A DNA stretch of 64,000 nt, from the NCBI RefSeq assembly GCF_001697185.1, contig NZ_CP014224.1, positions 2,712,501-2,776,500 of the forward strand, read 5' to 3'. Shown here piece after piece: positions 44,644-53,300 of the stretch (position 1 is the first letter of the stretch; each line of letters begins with the position of its first letter). Source of the DNA: Wenyingzhuangia fucanilytica (GTDB taxonomy: Bacteria > Bacteroidota > Bacteroidia > Flavobacteriales > Flavobacteriaceae). Below the pieces are notes generated by a model. That model ran no database searches, was not told where the DNA came from, and saw only the letters and a program-made list of their open reading frames with translations. A program made the translations under genes and the position numbers.

Positions 44644-45448
44644 CCATCAACTTTGTTATTTCACTAACTACTTTTGTACTAAAAGTCTTTTTTCTGTATT
44701 TGGTTACCGGTTGAATTCCTACAATCACATTAGTCAAAAACACCTCATCTGCTTTTTGAATAGCAAACGGAGAAATAGAAGCTTCTTCAACTTCAAAATC
44801 TGTGTTTTTTCCTAAAACATCAATAATATTTTTTCTCATCACCCCTTTAACACAACCATCAGATAATGGAGGAGTTGTAATTACATTTCCTTTTACCAAA
44901 AAAATATTTCCGTTGGTAAATTCAACCACATTTTTATTTGTATTTAACAACACACAATTATCAAACTCGTTATCTTGAGCATAAATCCCAGCCAAAACAT
45001 TGGTGATTTTATTGTTTGTTTTAACTGTAGATAACAAATTAGGATTGATCATAAAATCCTTGTACAAATCTACTACATAATCCTCTTTTACAACAATCTC
45101 CACTTTTTTAGCTTCAATTACATAAGATGTTTTGTGATTTGATGGAGCATATAATCCTTCCGCATCTCTAAACACAGTAAACTTTACTCTGTTTTCATCT
45201 CCAGAATTCGCATTAATAGTCTTTAATATTTCTGCTTCAAAAAACTCTAAAGTAAATTCCATCGGAATTTCCATACGTAACATACGCATAGAGGCCATTA
45301 ATCTAAAATAATGATCTTCGCAAAAAACAACTGCCTCATCTTTTATTTTAATAGTTTCGAACAAAGCATCTCCATATTTAAACGCTCTGTTGTTAAAATT
45401 GATTTGATTGTTGTTTTCGGAAACAATGTTTCCATTAAAATTGATCAT
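44630..45448 (-). CDS. Class IV aminotransferase
   Basis: A 272-residue fold-type IV PLP enzyme, shorter than IlvE, of the aminodeoxychorismate lyase/D-amino acid transaminase group. NRAFKYGDALFETIK is the conserved N-terminal region; the Schiff-base lysine should be in KTNNKITNVLAG; EFTNGNIFLV and the LTNVIVGIQPV segment follow. I chose the ATG at 45448; an ATG at 45514 adds 22 unrelated residues that overlap a terminator-like hairpin. Aminodeoxychorismate lyase (pabC) is possible, but the branch cannot be fixed. Confidence 0.82.
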   Translation of the reverse strand: MINFNGNIVSENNNQINFNNRAFKYGDALFETIKIKDEAVVFCEDHYFRLMASMRMLRMEIPMEFTLEFFEAEILKTINANSGDENRVKFTVFRDAEGLYAPSNHKTSYVIEAKKVEIVVKEDYVVDLYKDFMINPNLLSTVKTNNKITNVLAGIYAQDNEFDNCVLLNTNKNVVEFTNGNIFLVKGNVITTPPLSDGCVKGVMRKNIIDVLGKNTDFEVEEASISPFAIQKADEVFLTNVIVGIQPVTKYRKKTFSTKVVSEITKLMANLG

Positions 45449-45477
45449 GACCCATTTAATTTTTGGCAAATTTACAT

Positions 45478-45508
45478 AAAAAAAGCCTTGATTATCATCA
45501 AAGCTTTC
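45478..45508 (-). terminator. Imperfect terminator hairpin
   Basis: AAAGCCTTGAT / ATCAAAGCTTT with one bulged base and a TATC loop, followed on the minus strand by a T run. It would end the START-domain gene just to its right. Confidence 0.55.
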
Positions 45509-45528
45509 ATACAATTGGTGCTATTTTA

Positions 45529-45909
45529 TTATGCTCCAATAATGTGTTTTAGTTCGGAAATTTGGTTTTCCCACAACATTTTTGCTTCGTCTATTTCGTC
45601 TTCTTCAGCAAAATCAGTAATAATTAAAGACACGTCTTTAGTTAAAGCATCTACTTGAATTTTAAATTCAAAGTAAGCATTGTCATCTTCATCTTCTACC
45701 CAATGAAATTTTGCTCTATCATCCGTTTTAGAAGCTAACAATTTTGCTTGTTCTTCTGAACCATCCCATATAAAGGTAAACAATTCACCTCTAGAGTTTA
45801 CATTATCTGCAAACCATTCTCCTAACCCAGAAGGAGTTGCAAAATACTGATACAACATCGATGGCGATGCGTGTATAGGAAACTCTAACTGAAATTTTTC
45901 TTTTACCAT
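45529..45909 (-). CDS. START/SRPBCC-like domain protein
   Basis: A 126-residue single-domain protein of the Bacteroidota START-like (SRPBCC, AHSA1-related) type. The opening KFQLEFPIHASPSMLYQYFATPSGLGEWFAD and the closing long helix (EEDEIDEAKMLWENQISELKH) are typical. Such domains bind hydrophobic ligands or lipids, but no ligand is known here. The gene has its own terminator and faces the DUF4294 gene's transcript from upstream. Confidence 0.82.
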   Translation of the reverse strand: MVKEKFQLEFPIHASPSMLYQYFATPSGLGEWFADNVNSRGELFTFIWDGSEEQAKLLASKTDDRAKFHWVEDEDDNAYFEFKIQVDALTKDVSLIITDFAEEDEIDEAKMLWENQISELKHIIGA

Positions 45910-45982
45910 GATTGTACTCTTTTTTTGATGGTTGGCAAAGTAATATTTTTTTGCTTATTAAAAAAAGAATGTTGTTTTAAAG

Positions 45983-46669
45983 TTATTTCTTTTTTTCTAT
46001 ATGAATTTCTCTCACTGGTAAAGGAAGTTTTCCGCTCATTAAAACCGATGGATGTCGTTCTAATTGACCATACAAAAATGCTTGTTGTAAAATATTTTCA
46101 ATCATATAATCTTCCATCACATTTTCTGGATGATATTCTAAATCCAAATCAATCTTAAAAAAACTTGCAGAAAATCTATACCAAAACGCTTTAAACTTTC
46201 CTCTTTTATCTTGAATGTGTTCGTTTACCGTTTCTCCCGTTAACCTATGAATCAACTTAATCAAAATACGACCTTCTGTTCTAGTTAATTTTTTAACATC
46301 CTCTGCAAATTGTTCCTCAAAAAGTTTTTGCTTGTCTTTTATATATCTTCTTCGTTTTCTAGAAGACTCAATTTCATCAATACTAGCATTTAAACTATCT
46401 AATTTTTCTTTAGCCAAAACTGCATAAGGATATGCTTTATATGTTTTTTTTCTAAACCACGCATAGTATCGCCTATCGTAGTTGTTGGTAAATTTTGGTT
46501 TTGGAAACAACACAATGGTATCCAAATGAATTTCTTGATGAGGATTGGTAATAAGATATCCATCTTCATACTGTTTCCCTAAGTGTATCCACTCTTTGTC
46601 TTGAGCTTGTAACACTAGAGAAATCAACATAAAAACAAAAGGTAACGATATTTGTATTCTTAATTTCAT
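45983..46669 (-). CDS. Exported DUF4294 protein
   Basis: A 228-residue protein with a signal peptide (MKLRIQISLPFVFMLISLVLQAQ). The DUF4294 core follows, with NYDRRYYAWFRKKTYKAYPYAVLAKEKLD and a long basic helix. I chose the ATG at 46669; the earlier one adds a hydrophobic lead outside the family. Function is unknown; the position divergent from an M42 peptidase gene recurs in flavobacteria. Confidence 0.85.
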   Translation of the reverse strand: MKLRIQISLPFVFMLISLVLQAQDKEWIHLGKQYEDGYLITNPHQEIHLDTIVLFPKPKFTNNYDRRYYAWFRKKTYKAYPYAVLAKEKLDSLNASIDEIESSRKRRRYIKDKQKLFEEQFAEDVKKLTRTEGRILIKLIHRLTGETVNEHIQDKRGKFKAFWYRFSASFFKIDLDLEYHPENVMEDYMIENILQQAFLYGQLERHPSVLMSGKLPLPVREIHIEKKK

Positions 46670-46741
46670 CAACACCAAAAATACATAATTAACCTGCTTA
46701 AAAACAAGAATCAACATGCATAATATCTAAAATCAAAATAG

Positions 46742-46749
46742 TACTTTTG
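46742..46749 (+). promoter_or_regulatory. Putative -7 box of the M42 peptidase gene
   Basis: TACTTTTG matches TAnnTTTG and ends 23 bp before the ATG at 46773. No clear upstream TTG is seen at the usual spacing. Confidence 0.45.
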
Positions 46750-46772
46750 ATTGGATAAAAAATCGATATACG

Positions 46773-47882
46773 ATGAGTGAACAGACCATTTTAACAGAAA
46801 AGTCATTAAACTTTTTAGAAGAATATTTAAACAATGCTGCTCCTACTGGATACGAAAGTAACGGGCAAAAAATTTGGATGGATTATTTAAAGCCTTATGT
46901 AGATGAGTTTATTACTGATGCATATGGTTCTGCTGTAGGAGTTATTAACCCAAAAGCAAAATACAAAGTTGTAATAGAAGGACATGCTGATGAAATTTCA
47001 TGGTACGTAAACTACATTACTGATAACGGATTAATTCATGTTATTAGAAATGGTGGAAGCGATCATATTATTGCTCCTTCAAAAAAAGTAAACATCCATA
47101 CCAAAAAAGGAATAGTAAAAGGTGTTTTTGGTTGGCCAGCAATCCATACTAGACTAAAAGGTAAAGAAGAAGATACACCAAAAATTGAAAACATTACCAT
47201 TGATGTTGGTTGCGAAACCAAAGATGAAGTATTAGCCTTAGGTGTGCACGTTGGTTGTGTAATTACCTATCCTGATACTTTTGAAGTTTTAAACGGAAAC
47301 AAATTTGTTTGTAGAGCTTTAGACAACCGTATGGGTGGATTTATGATTGCCGAGGTAGCACGTTTAATTAAAGAAAACAATATTGATTTACCTTTTGGTT
47401 TATACGTTACCAACTCTGTACAAGAAGAAATTGGTTTACGCGGAGCAGAAATGATTACCCAAACCATAAAACCAAATGTTGCTATTGTGACTGATGTTTG
47501 CCATGACACCACTACTCCAATGATTGATAAAAAATCTGAAGGAGATAGTAAAATTGGTGCTGGACCTGTAATTTCTTACGCTCCTGCCATTCAACACAAC
47601 GTTAGAGAATTAATTATAGAAACTGCAGAAAAAAACGAGATTCCTTTCCAACGTCATGCTTCATCTAGAGCTACAGGAACAGATACAGATGCTTTTGCTT
47701 ATAGTAATGGCGGAGTTCCTTCTGCTTTAATTTCTTTACCATTGCGTTATATGCACACTACTGTAGAAATGGTACATAGAAATGATGTAGAAAACGTAAT
47801 TAAATTAATTTTTGAAAGCGTTAAACAAATTAAAGAAGGTGATAACTTTAACTATTTTAATAAAAAAAGTTATAGTTTATAA
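46773..47882 (+). CDS. M42 family metallopeptidase
   Basis: A 369-residue co-catalytic zinc aminopeptidase of the M42 family, often mislabelled endoglucanase. Likely metal ligands and catalytic residues are His71 (EGHADE), Asp184 (RALDNRMGG), Glu218/Glu219 (SVQEEIG), Asp241 (TDVCHD) and a late His in MHTTVEM. It should form a large tetrahedral complex in the cytoplasm and trim short peptides. A strong terminator follows. Confidence 0.92.
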   Translation: MSEQTILTEKSLNFLEEYLNNAAPTGYESNGQKIWMDYLKPYVDEFITDAYGSAVGVINPKAKYKVVIEGHADEISWYVNYITDNGLIHVIRNGGSDHIIAPSKKVNIHTKKGIVKGVFGWPAIHTRLKGKEEDTPKIENITIDVGCETKDEVLALGVHVGCVITYPDTFEVLNGNKFVCRALDNRMGGFMIAEVARLIKENNIDLPFGLYVTNSVQEEIGLRGAEMITQTIKPNVAIVTDVCHDTTTPMIDKKSEGDSKIGAGPVISYAPAIQHNVRELIIETAEKNEIPFQRHASSRATGTDTDAFAYSNGGVPSALISLPLRYMHTTVEMVHRNDVENVIKLIFESVKQIKEGDNFNYFNKKSYSL

Positions 47883-47902
47883 AACCTAAAATGTTTTTTA
47901 AC

Positions 47903-47941
47903 AAAAGGGCTAGAGAATTATTCTCTAGCCCTTTTTTTTTT
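47903..47941 (+). terminator. Terminator after the M42 peptidase gene
   Basis: A 15-bp perfect stem AAAAGGGCTAGAGAA / TTCTCTAGCCCTTTT with a TTA loop and a run of T. Confidence 0.92.
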
Positions 47942-48134
47942 ATGATAAACTATTAAAAATCAACTAAATTATTTAAATATTACTATGGTTCATTTTTATC
48001 TATTTAAACATAAAAAACAAGAAAATTTAAAAATCGATAATCTGCTTAAAAACAAGGGAAAACATGCTACGAAATCGTTGTAGTAAAGCAAAAAAAGTAT
48101 GATATTTACAGCAACTAATAAAATCAAACTATAA

Positions 48135-49142
48135 ATGTCTTATCAACACAAAACTTTAGGAGAATTTATCAATGAAAATCAACACGCTTTTAAGTATTCA
48201 ACTGGTGAATTATCTAGCTTAATCAACTCTATTAGACTTGCCGCAAAAGTAGTAAACCACGAAGTTAACAAAGCTGGTTTGGTAGATATTACCGGAGCAG
48301 CAGGTGATGTAAATGTGCAAGGTGAAAGTCAACAAAAATTAGATGTATATGCTAACGATAAGTTTATACAAGCTATGATCAATAGAAATATTGTTTGTGG
48401 AATTACTAGCGAAGAAGAAGATGATTTTATCATTGTTAATAGTAAAGACAAGAACCATCAAAATAAATATGTGGTTTTAATTGATCCTTTAGACGGTTCT
48501 TCTAACATTGATGTTAATGTTTCCGTAGGAACTATCTTTTCAGTTTACAGAAGAATTACTCCAATTGGAACACCTGTAACCAAAGAAGATTTTCTTCAAG
48601 CTGGTAAACACCAAGTTGCGGCTGGTTATATTATTTACGGAACTTCAACCATGCTTGTTTACACAACTGGTCATGGAGTAAACGGATTTACACTAAACCC
48701 AGCTATTGGTACTTTTTATTTATCACATCCAGACATGGAGTTTCCTAAAGACGGGAATATTTACTCTGTAAACGAAGGAAATTATTTAGAATTTCCAGAA
48801 GGGATAAAAAAATACATCAAATACTGTCAACAAATAGAAGAAGACAGACCTTATACTAGTAGATACATTGGGTCTTTAGCTTCTGATTTTCATAGAAATA
48901 TGATTAAAGGAGGAATTTATATGTATCCTAAAAGCACCAAAAACCCTAATGGAAAACTACGTTTGTTATACGAATGTAACCCAATGGCCTTTATTGCAGA
49001 ACAAGCAAAAGGAAAAGCAAGTGATGGTTACACTAGAATTTTAGATATTAATCCAACAGAATTACACCAAAGAGTTCCTTTTATTTGTGGAAGCATTAAT
49101 ATGGTAGAAAAAGCAGAAGCTTTTATGAAAGAATTCTCTTAA
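48135..49142 (+). CDS. fbp: Class 1 fructose-1,6-bisphosphatase
   Basis: Hydrolyses fructose 1,6-bisphosphate to fructose 6-phosphate, the committed step of gluconeogenesis. The 335-residue protein carries the metal site SEEEDD and the signature [18 protein letters not shown], with the substrate-binding [14 protein letters not shown] and [18 protein letters not shown]. It stands alone and is separated from the alginate genes by a terminator. Growth on alginate-derived pyruvate and triose would need this enzyme, so the closeness may be meaningful, but they are on opposite strands. Confidence 0.95.
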   Translation: MSYQHKTLGEFINENQHAFKYSTGELSSLINSIRLAAKVVNHEVNKAGLVDITGAAGDVNVQGESQQKLDVYANDKFIQAMINRNIVCGITSEEEDDFIIVNSKDKNHQNKYVVLIDPLDGSSNIDVNVSVGTIFSVYRRITPIGTPVTKEDFLQAGKHQVAAGYIIYGTSTMLVYTTGHGVNGFTLNPAIGTFYLSHPDMEFPKDGNIYSVNEGNYLEFPEGIKKYIKYCQQIEEDRPYTSRYIGSLASDFHRNMIKGGIYMYPKSTKNPNGKLRLLYECNPMAFIAEQAKGKASDGYTRILDINPTELHQRVPFICGSINMVEKAEAFMKEFS

Positions 49143-49157
49143 TCCTTTTAGCATAAA

Positions 49158-49187
49158 AAAAGCCGAAGATTTCTCTTCGGCTTTTAA
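49158..49187. terminator. Terminator between fbp and the alginate locus
   Basis: A 12-bp stem AAAAGCCGAAGA / TCTTCGGCTTTT with a TTTC loop; A and T runs on both sides let it act on both strands. Confidence 0.85.
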
Positions 49188-49334
49188 ACTAGAAAACTTA
49201 ATTATAATAGGCTAACTAAAAGACAATCCCCTATTAATTTATTACCTCTCCATTAAAAACAGTAAACTTATCAAACTGTACTTTTTTTTAAAGAGATTCT
49301 TTTAACGATTCATTTCTAAAATCGCTATTTAATT

Positions 49335-50096
49335 TTAAATTCCTAAAGCTTGTCCTCCTCCAATTTGGATGGTTTCGGCAGTGATAAAAGAAGCTGCATC
49401 ACTTGCCAAAAAGGATACTACAGAAGCTACTTCTTCTGGTTGACCTAATCTTCCTAACAAAATATTGTTTTTCCAAGAAGCAAATACTTCTGGTTTGGTT
49501 GATTTTATTTGTGCGTGAAATGGAGTATCAATAGTACCTGGAGACACCGCATTAACACGTATACCATATTCCGCTAAATCTTTAGCCAATGCTCTTGTAA
49601 TTGCGTGTACTCCTGCTTTAGAAGTTCCATAAATCCCAGCTCCTGGTCCTCCGGCATTCCAACCTGCATTTGATGTATAATTGATAATTGAAGCATTCTC
49701 TCCCTTTTTAAGGTAAGGAATCGCTGCTCTTGAAGCAAAAAATGTTGAATCAAGGTTTAAAGCCATTACAAATCTATAAAACTCAGTAGTCATTTCTTCA
49801 AATCTAGATCTACCACCTAAACCTCCTGCATTATTTACAAGTACATCAATTCTACCATATTTTTCTCCAATAGCTTTGATGTTTTCTGTAACAGCTTCAT
49901 CGTTTGTTACATCAAAACCATAATACTCTGCTGAAATTCCTTCTTCTTTTAATTCTGCAACTCTTTTAGCTCCAGCTTCATCTTCAATACCGTTTAATAT
50001 TACTGTATATCCGTCTTCTCCTAATTTTTTTGCTACTTGAAATCCTATTCCTCCTGTTGCTCCTGTGATTACTGCTATTTTTTCTTCTACTTTCAT
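49335..50096 (-). CDS. SDR oxidoreductase, candidate DEH reductase
   Basis: A 253-residue short-chain dehydrogenase. The cofactor motif TGATGGIG is at 12-19, NNAGG near 88-92, and the catalytic Tyr-x3-Lys is YGTSK with its Ser in the NYTSNAG segment. In flavobacterial alginate loci an SDR reduces 4-deoxy-L-erythro-5-hexoseulose uronate (DEH) to 2-keto-3-deoxygluconate. It lies 19 bp after the MFS transporter gene, so import and reduction are likely coupled. A second SDR (60166-60918) competes for the same role. Confidence 0.8.
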   Translation of the reverse strand: MKVEEKIAVITGATGGIGFQVAKKLGEDGYTVILNGIEDEAGAKRVAELKEEGISAEYYGFDVTNDEAVTENIKAIGEKYGRIDVLVNNAGGLGGRSRFEEMTTEFYRFVMALNLDSTFFASRAAIPYLKKGENASIINYTSNAGWNAGGPGAGIYGTSKAGVHAITRALAKDLAEYGIRVNAVSPGTIDTPFHAQIKSTKPEVFASWKNNILLGRLGQPEEVASVVSFLASDAASFITAETIQIGGGQALGI

Positions 50097-50115
50097 CTTA
50101 ATATCGTTTAAATGT

Positions 50116-51390
50116 TTATGTTAATTTTACTGGTTCTATTTTTTTAATTAATACGTAAATTGATGCTACAGCCATTGGTGCTAAAATTGCAATAACAATA
50201 AATGCTGGTGTATATGATACTGAAGCAATTAACGGGATTAGTGTATTCATAATAATTACAGATATTGCTGCAACAGTTCCTGCTAAACCAGCTAAGGTTC
50301 CTACAGATTTACCACTGAATAAATCACTTGAAATGGTTTGAATGTTTCCAATAGCAAATTGAAATCCAAATAATACTACTGACACGATGTATATAAATGT
50401 CATAGGATTGTTTTCGTTTACTAAAAAGATAATTCCTAATAATCCTAAAAAGATTAATGCTCCACCAATAGTAATGGTTGTTTTACGAGCAACATCAACA
50501 GATTTAGTTTCCATTAATTTACCACTATACCAACCACCAATAATACTTCCTGCCATTCCTCCTAAATAAGAGATCCAAATGGTTGCTCCAATTTCTTCAA
50601 TACTAAATCCAAATTTTGAATTTAAGTACAACGGCATCCATCCTACAAACAGCCACCATATAGGCTCTATAAATAATCTTGCTGTTAAAACTCCCCAAGA
50701 CTCTTTGTGACTTAAAATTTGTACTACAGACAAACCTTTTTCTTTTTTTCCAGGCTCTTCTACAGTTACAATTCTATCTTTTAAAATCAACGCTCTTTCT
50801 TCGTCAGTAATCCAAGGATGCACTTCTGGGTTTGATTTGTTAACAAACAACCAAGGAATTACCCATAACAAACCTATAGCACCAATAATGATAAAAGTTG
50901 TTCTCCATCCAAAGTGACTGTATAAATAAGCGATTAATACAGGCGCTATTACACTTCCTAAAGATGCTCCTGCATTAAAAATTCCTTGTGCAATGGCACG
51001 TTGTTTTACAGGAAACCACTCTCCGTTACTCTTAACAGCTCCAGGCCAGTTACCTGCCTCTCCAAGTCCTAAAAAGGCTCTAAAAATGGTTAAACTTGCT
51101 AATCCTCCTGCAAAAGCGTGTAGTACAGATGATAAAGACCACACTACAATAGAAACAACAAAACCAAGTCTAGTTCCTATTTCGTCATATAATTTTCCTG
51201 ATAAAAACTTACCTAAGGCATAAGTAACCATAAAAATGTTTAGCATCACTGCATAATCGGACTCATCAAGTCCTAAATCTTTTCCCATTTCTGGCCACAT
51301 TACTCCAAATGCCGTTCTATCAATGTAATTGATGACCGTTGCTAAACAAATTAGCATAATTACCCACCATCTTAATCCTTTAACTTTCAT
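50116..51390 (-). CDS. MFS transporter, hexuronate/ACS type
   Basis: A 424-residue inner-membrane transporter with 12 predicted helices, of the anion:cation symporter group that includes ExuT. The N-terminal INYIDRTAFGVMWPEM and YALGKFLSGKLYDEIGTR (between helices 2 and 3) are typical. The context predicts import of unsaturated monouronate or DEH from the periplasm to the cytoplasm. It forms a pair with the following SDR gene. I saw no TGGT-N2-ACCA operator in its 230-bp upstream region. Confidence 0.85.
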   Translation of the reverse strand: MKVKGLRWWVIMLICLATVINYIDRTAFGVMWPEMGKDLGLDESDYAVMLNIFMVTYALGKFLSGKLYDEIGTRLGFVVSIVVWSLSSVLHAFAGGLASLTIFRAFLGLGEAGNWPGAVKSNGEWFPVKQRAIAQGIFNAGASLGSVIAPVLIAYLYSHFGWRTTFIIIGAIGLLWVIPWLFVNKSNPEVHPWITDEERALILKDRIVTVEEPGKKEKGLSVVQILSHKESWGVLTARLFIEPIWWLFVGWMPLYLNSKFGFSIEEIGATIWISYLGGMAGSIIGGWYSGKLMETKSVDVARKTTITIGGALIFLGLLGIIFLVNENNPMTFIYIVSVVLFGFQFAIGNIQTISSDLFSGKSVGTLAGLAGTVAAISVIIMNTLIPLIASVSYTPAFIVIAILAPMAVASIYVLIKKIEPVKLT

Positions 51391-51580
51391 AACCCTATAA
51401 TTTACAGTGCATTAATAATATTTTGTTTTTTAAAATAAAGACAAAAGATTCCCCTCAACAAGAATATAAGAGTTCTTATTCCTGTTGTAATACTATATAT
51501 AGATCTAAAATGGAAATACAGAAATTCTGTGTATAGTTCTAAGTATAATACTTTAAATATTTTATCCCTTCAGTTTTTTT

Positions 51581-51612
51581 AATCAAGTAAAACCGTGCAT
51601 TTTTACTTGATT
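51581..51612. repeat. Inverted repeat upstream of the MFS gene
   Basis: A perfect 12-bp inverted repeat AATCAAGTAAAA / TTTTACTTGATT with an 8-nt loop, 9 bp beyond the gntR stop. Neither strand has a T run on the correct side for a textbook terminator of gntR, so it might be a weak terminator, mRNA 3' end structure, or protein site. Confidence 0.6.
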
Positions 51613-51620
51613 GATGTTGA

Positions 51621-52325
51621 TTATTTTTTTGCGTTATAGCAATATTGATAAAGAGCACTAAAGTGTACTTTCATCTTCTCTCTTGCTTTATCTACATTTT
51701 GTTCTTTTATTGCTTCGTATATAGCTTCGTGCTCTACAATTCCTCTCTGAGACATCCCAGCATCACAAACATGATATTTTTCAAAGTTTGTAATAATATT
51801 AGGAGTAATCATCAACATGAGTTTATTCATGGTACTGTTTCCACTTGCTTGCGCAATAGCTAAATGGAATAACAAATCTTCTTGAACTGCTTTTTCTCCG
51901 TTGATTACTTTTTTCTTATAAGCATCTAAAGCTTTTTCCATTAATTTTAAATGCTCCTCTGTTCTTCTCTCAGCAGCTAAACTAACCGTTTTTAACTCAA
52001 ACATGATCCTTGTTTCTACTAACGATTTAAAGTCAGGATCTTCCAACCTCAAAATATCGTCAATCATTCCGTTCATGGCTATTTGTCCAATATCTGCAAC
52101 AAAGGTTCCACTTTGTGGTTTTGATTTTAGTAATCCGTAAAACTCAAGTAGCTGTATTGCTTCTCTAACATTACTTCTACTTACTTCAAACTTTTCAGAT
52201 AACATTCTCTCAGATGGCATCTTATCTCCTGGTTCAAGATTTTTAAGAATAATTAAATCTCGTAATTTAGATATAATTTCATTCTGACTTGTTTGCTCTC
52301 CTTTTGACAATAACTCTAACTTCAT
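51621..52325 (-). CDS. GntR/FadR-family regulator of the alginate locus
   Basis: A 234-residue transcription factor. The winged helix-turn-helix occupies about 15-80 (PGDKMPSERMLSEKFEVSRSNVREAIQLLEFYGLL), and an FCD ligand-binding domain follows (about 95-225) with likely metal or carboxylate-binding His. FadR-type regulators of this group often sense uronates or other sugar acids (ExuR, UxuR). A perfect palindrome of the ExuR/UxuR class sits 19-36 bp upstream of its own start, and two similar sites overlap the susC promoter, so it is probably the locus repressor and autoregulated. The inducer, perhaps KDG or DEH, is inferred. Confidence 0.88.
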   Translation of the reverse strand: MKLELLSKGEQTSQNEIISKLRDLIILKNLEPGDKMPSERMLSEKFEVSRSNVREAIQLLEFYGLLKSKPQSGTFVADIGQIAMNGMIDDILRLEDPDFKSLVETRIMFELKTVSLAAERRTEEHLKLMEKALDAYKKKVINGEKAVQEDLLFHLAIAQASGNSTMNKLMLMITPNIITNFEKYHVCDAGMSQRGIVEHEAIYEAIKEQNVDKAREKMKVHFSALYQYCYNAKK

Positions 52326-52343
52326 AGGAACATAGTTTTAATT

Positions 52344-52361
52344 AAATTGGTTAACCAATTT
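52344..52361. promoter_or_regulatory. Perfect palindromic GntR operator upstream of gntR
   Basis: AAATTGGTTAACCAATTT is an exact 18-bp palindrome with TGGT-N2-ACCA at its core. It is nearly the same as the known ExuR/UxuR operator type (AAATTGGTATACCAATTT). It lies in the 67-bp gap between the second PL7 gene and gntR. Confidence 0.75.
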
Positions 52362-52392
52362 TCATGTAGTAAATATATAAAAATTAGTTCTT

Positions 52393-53295
52393 TTAATGTG
52401 TAACATTTAACTGATAATATTCAACTTTAGCACTTGCTCCACTATCGGTAGTACTCAGGTAGTTACCAGCTTTAAAATAGTTTTCAAAAATCCCCCATTT
52501 TTGAATATGGATATCATTATAAACTTTTGAGGTATTATTCATGATTATTTCCATTCTACCTTCTGATATTTTTACTTGTAATTTAAATTTATCAAAACCT
52601 ACGTATTCTGGAAAATTATATCCTTCATCATCACCCCACGCATCTGTATGTAAAATTTCCTCATCAGATGCATTTAAATCTTTTAATACTTTAGTTTTTA
52701 CTCTAATATACCCTTTATGCCAGTATATTTTTAACATTGGTGGTGCGTTATTATCTTTTTGACCAATTAAATCACGTTGAGCATTTGTTAACCTTCCATG
52801 AATCTGCATGATAATGGTTCTATGATAATCTCCATTTTTATCTTTACTTATCTCGGCCATAGCCAACTCACCTGTCATAATTCCTCCTTGTGAAAAAGTC
52901 CAGTTTACAGAATTATCTCCTGCTTTTATTTGTTCTCTTAATTCAGTTCTAGAATAAGAAGTATTAGCAGTGGTACTACTTGGATAAGTATAAAACACTA
53001 AAGCTCCTTTAATAGAATCATTATACATGAATGGTTTTAAGGTTTCATTGGTTCCATAATCTAGAATCTCTGGTGGAGAAACTTCTGTTGGGTTACCAAT
53101 AGGTAAAGTTACTTTCCAATTACTTAAATCTATATTAGGCAAATTGTAATCTTTTTCTGGTGTTTCATCTTCTTCAACCACTACATCCCCACTATCCTTA
53201 TCATCATTCGATAACACATCATCATTATTAGCACTACAATTACTTAAAAATAATGCCAATACAATTACACTGTTATATAGAAGTTTTATGATCAT
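52393..53295 (-). CDS. PL7 alginate lyase, lipoprotein
   Basis: A 300-residue polysaccharide lyase family 7 enzyme that cleaves alginate by beta-elimination. The lipobox LSNC (Cys20) and an acidic linker (about 25-50) suggest anchoring to the outer membrane, perhaps facing outwards. The three PL7 motifs are SRTELREQ (115-122), QIHG (164-167) and YFKAGNY (273-279), giving Arg116, Gln164, His166 and Tyr273 or Tyr279 as candidate catalytic residues. QIH (rather than QVH/QTH) often goes with guluronate-containing substrates. It is a close paralogue of the next gene, 5 bp away. Confidence 0.92.
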   Translation of the reverse strand: MIIKLLYNSVIVLALFLSNCSANNDDVLSNDDKDSGDVVVEEDETPEKDYNLPNIDLSNWKVTLPIGNPTEVSPPEILDYGTNETLKPFMYNDSIKGALVFYTYPSSTTANTSYSRTELREQIKAGDNSVNWTFSQGGIMTGELAMAEISKDKNGDYHRTIIMQIHGRLTNAQRDLIGQKDNNAPPMLKIYWHKGYIRVKTKVLKDLNASDEEILHTDAWGDDEGYNFPEYVGFDKFKLQVKISEGRMEIIMNNTSKVYNDIHIQKWGIFENYFKAGNYLSTTDSGASAKVEYYQLNVTH

Positions 53296-53300
53296 TTATA

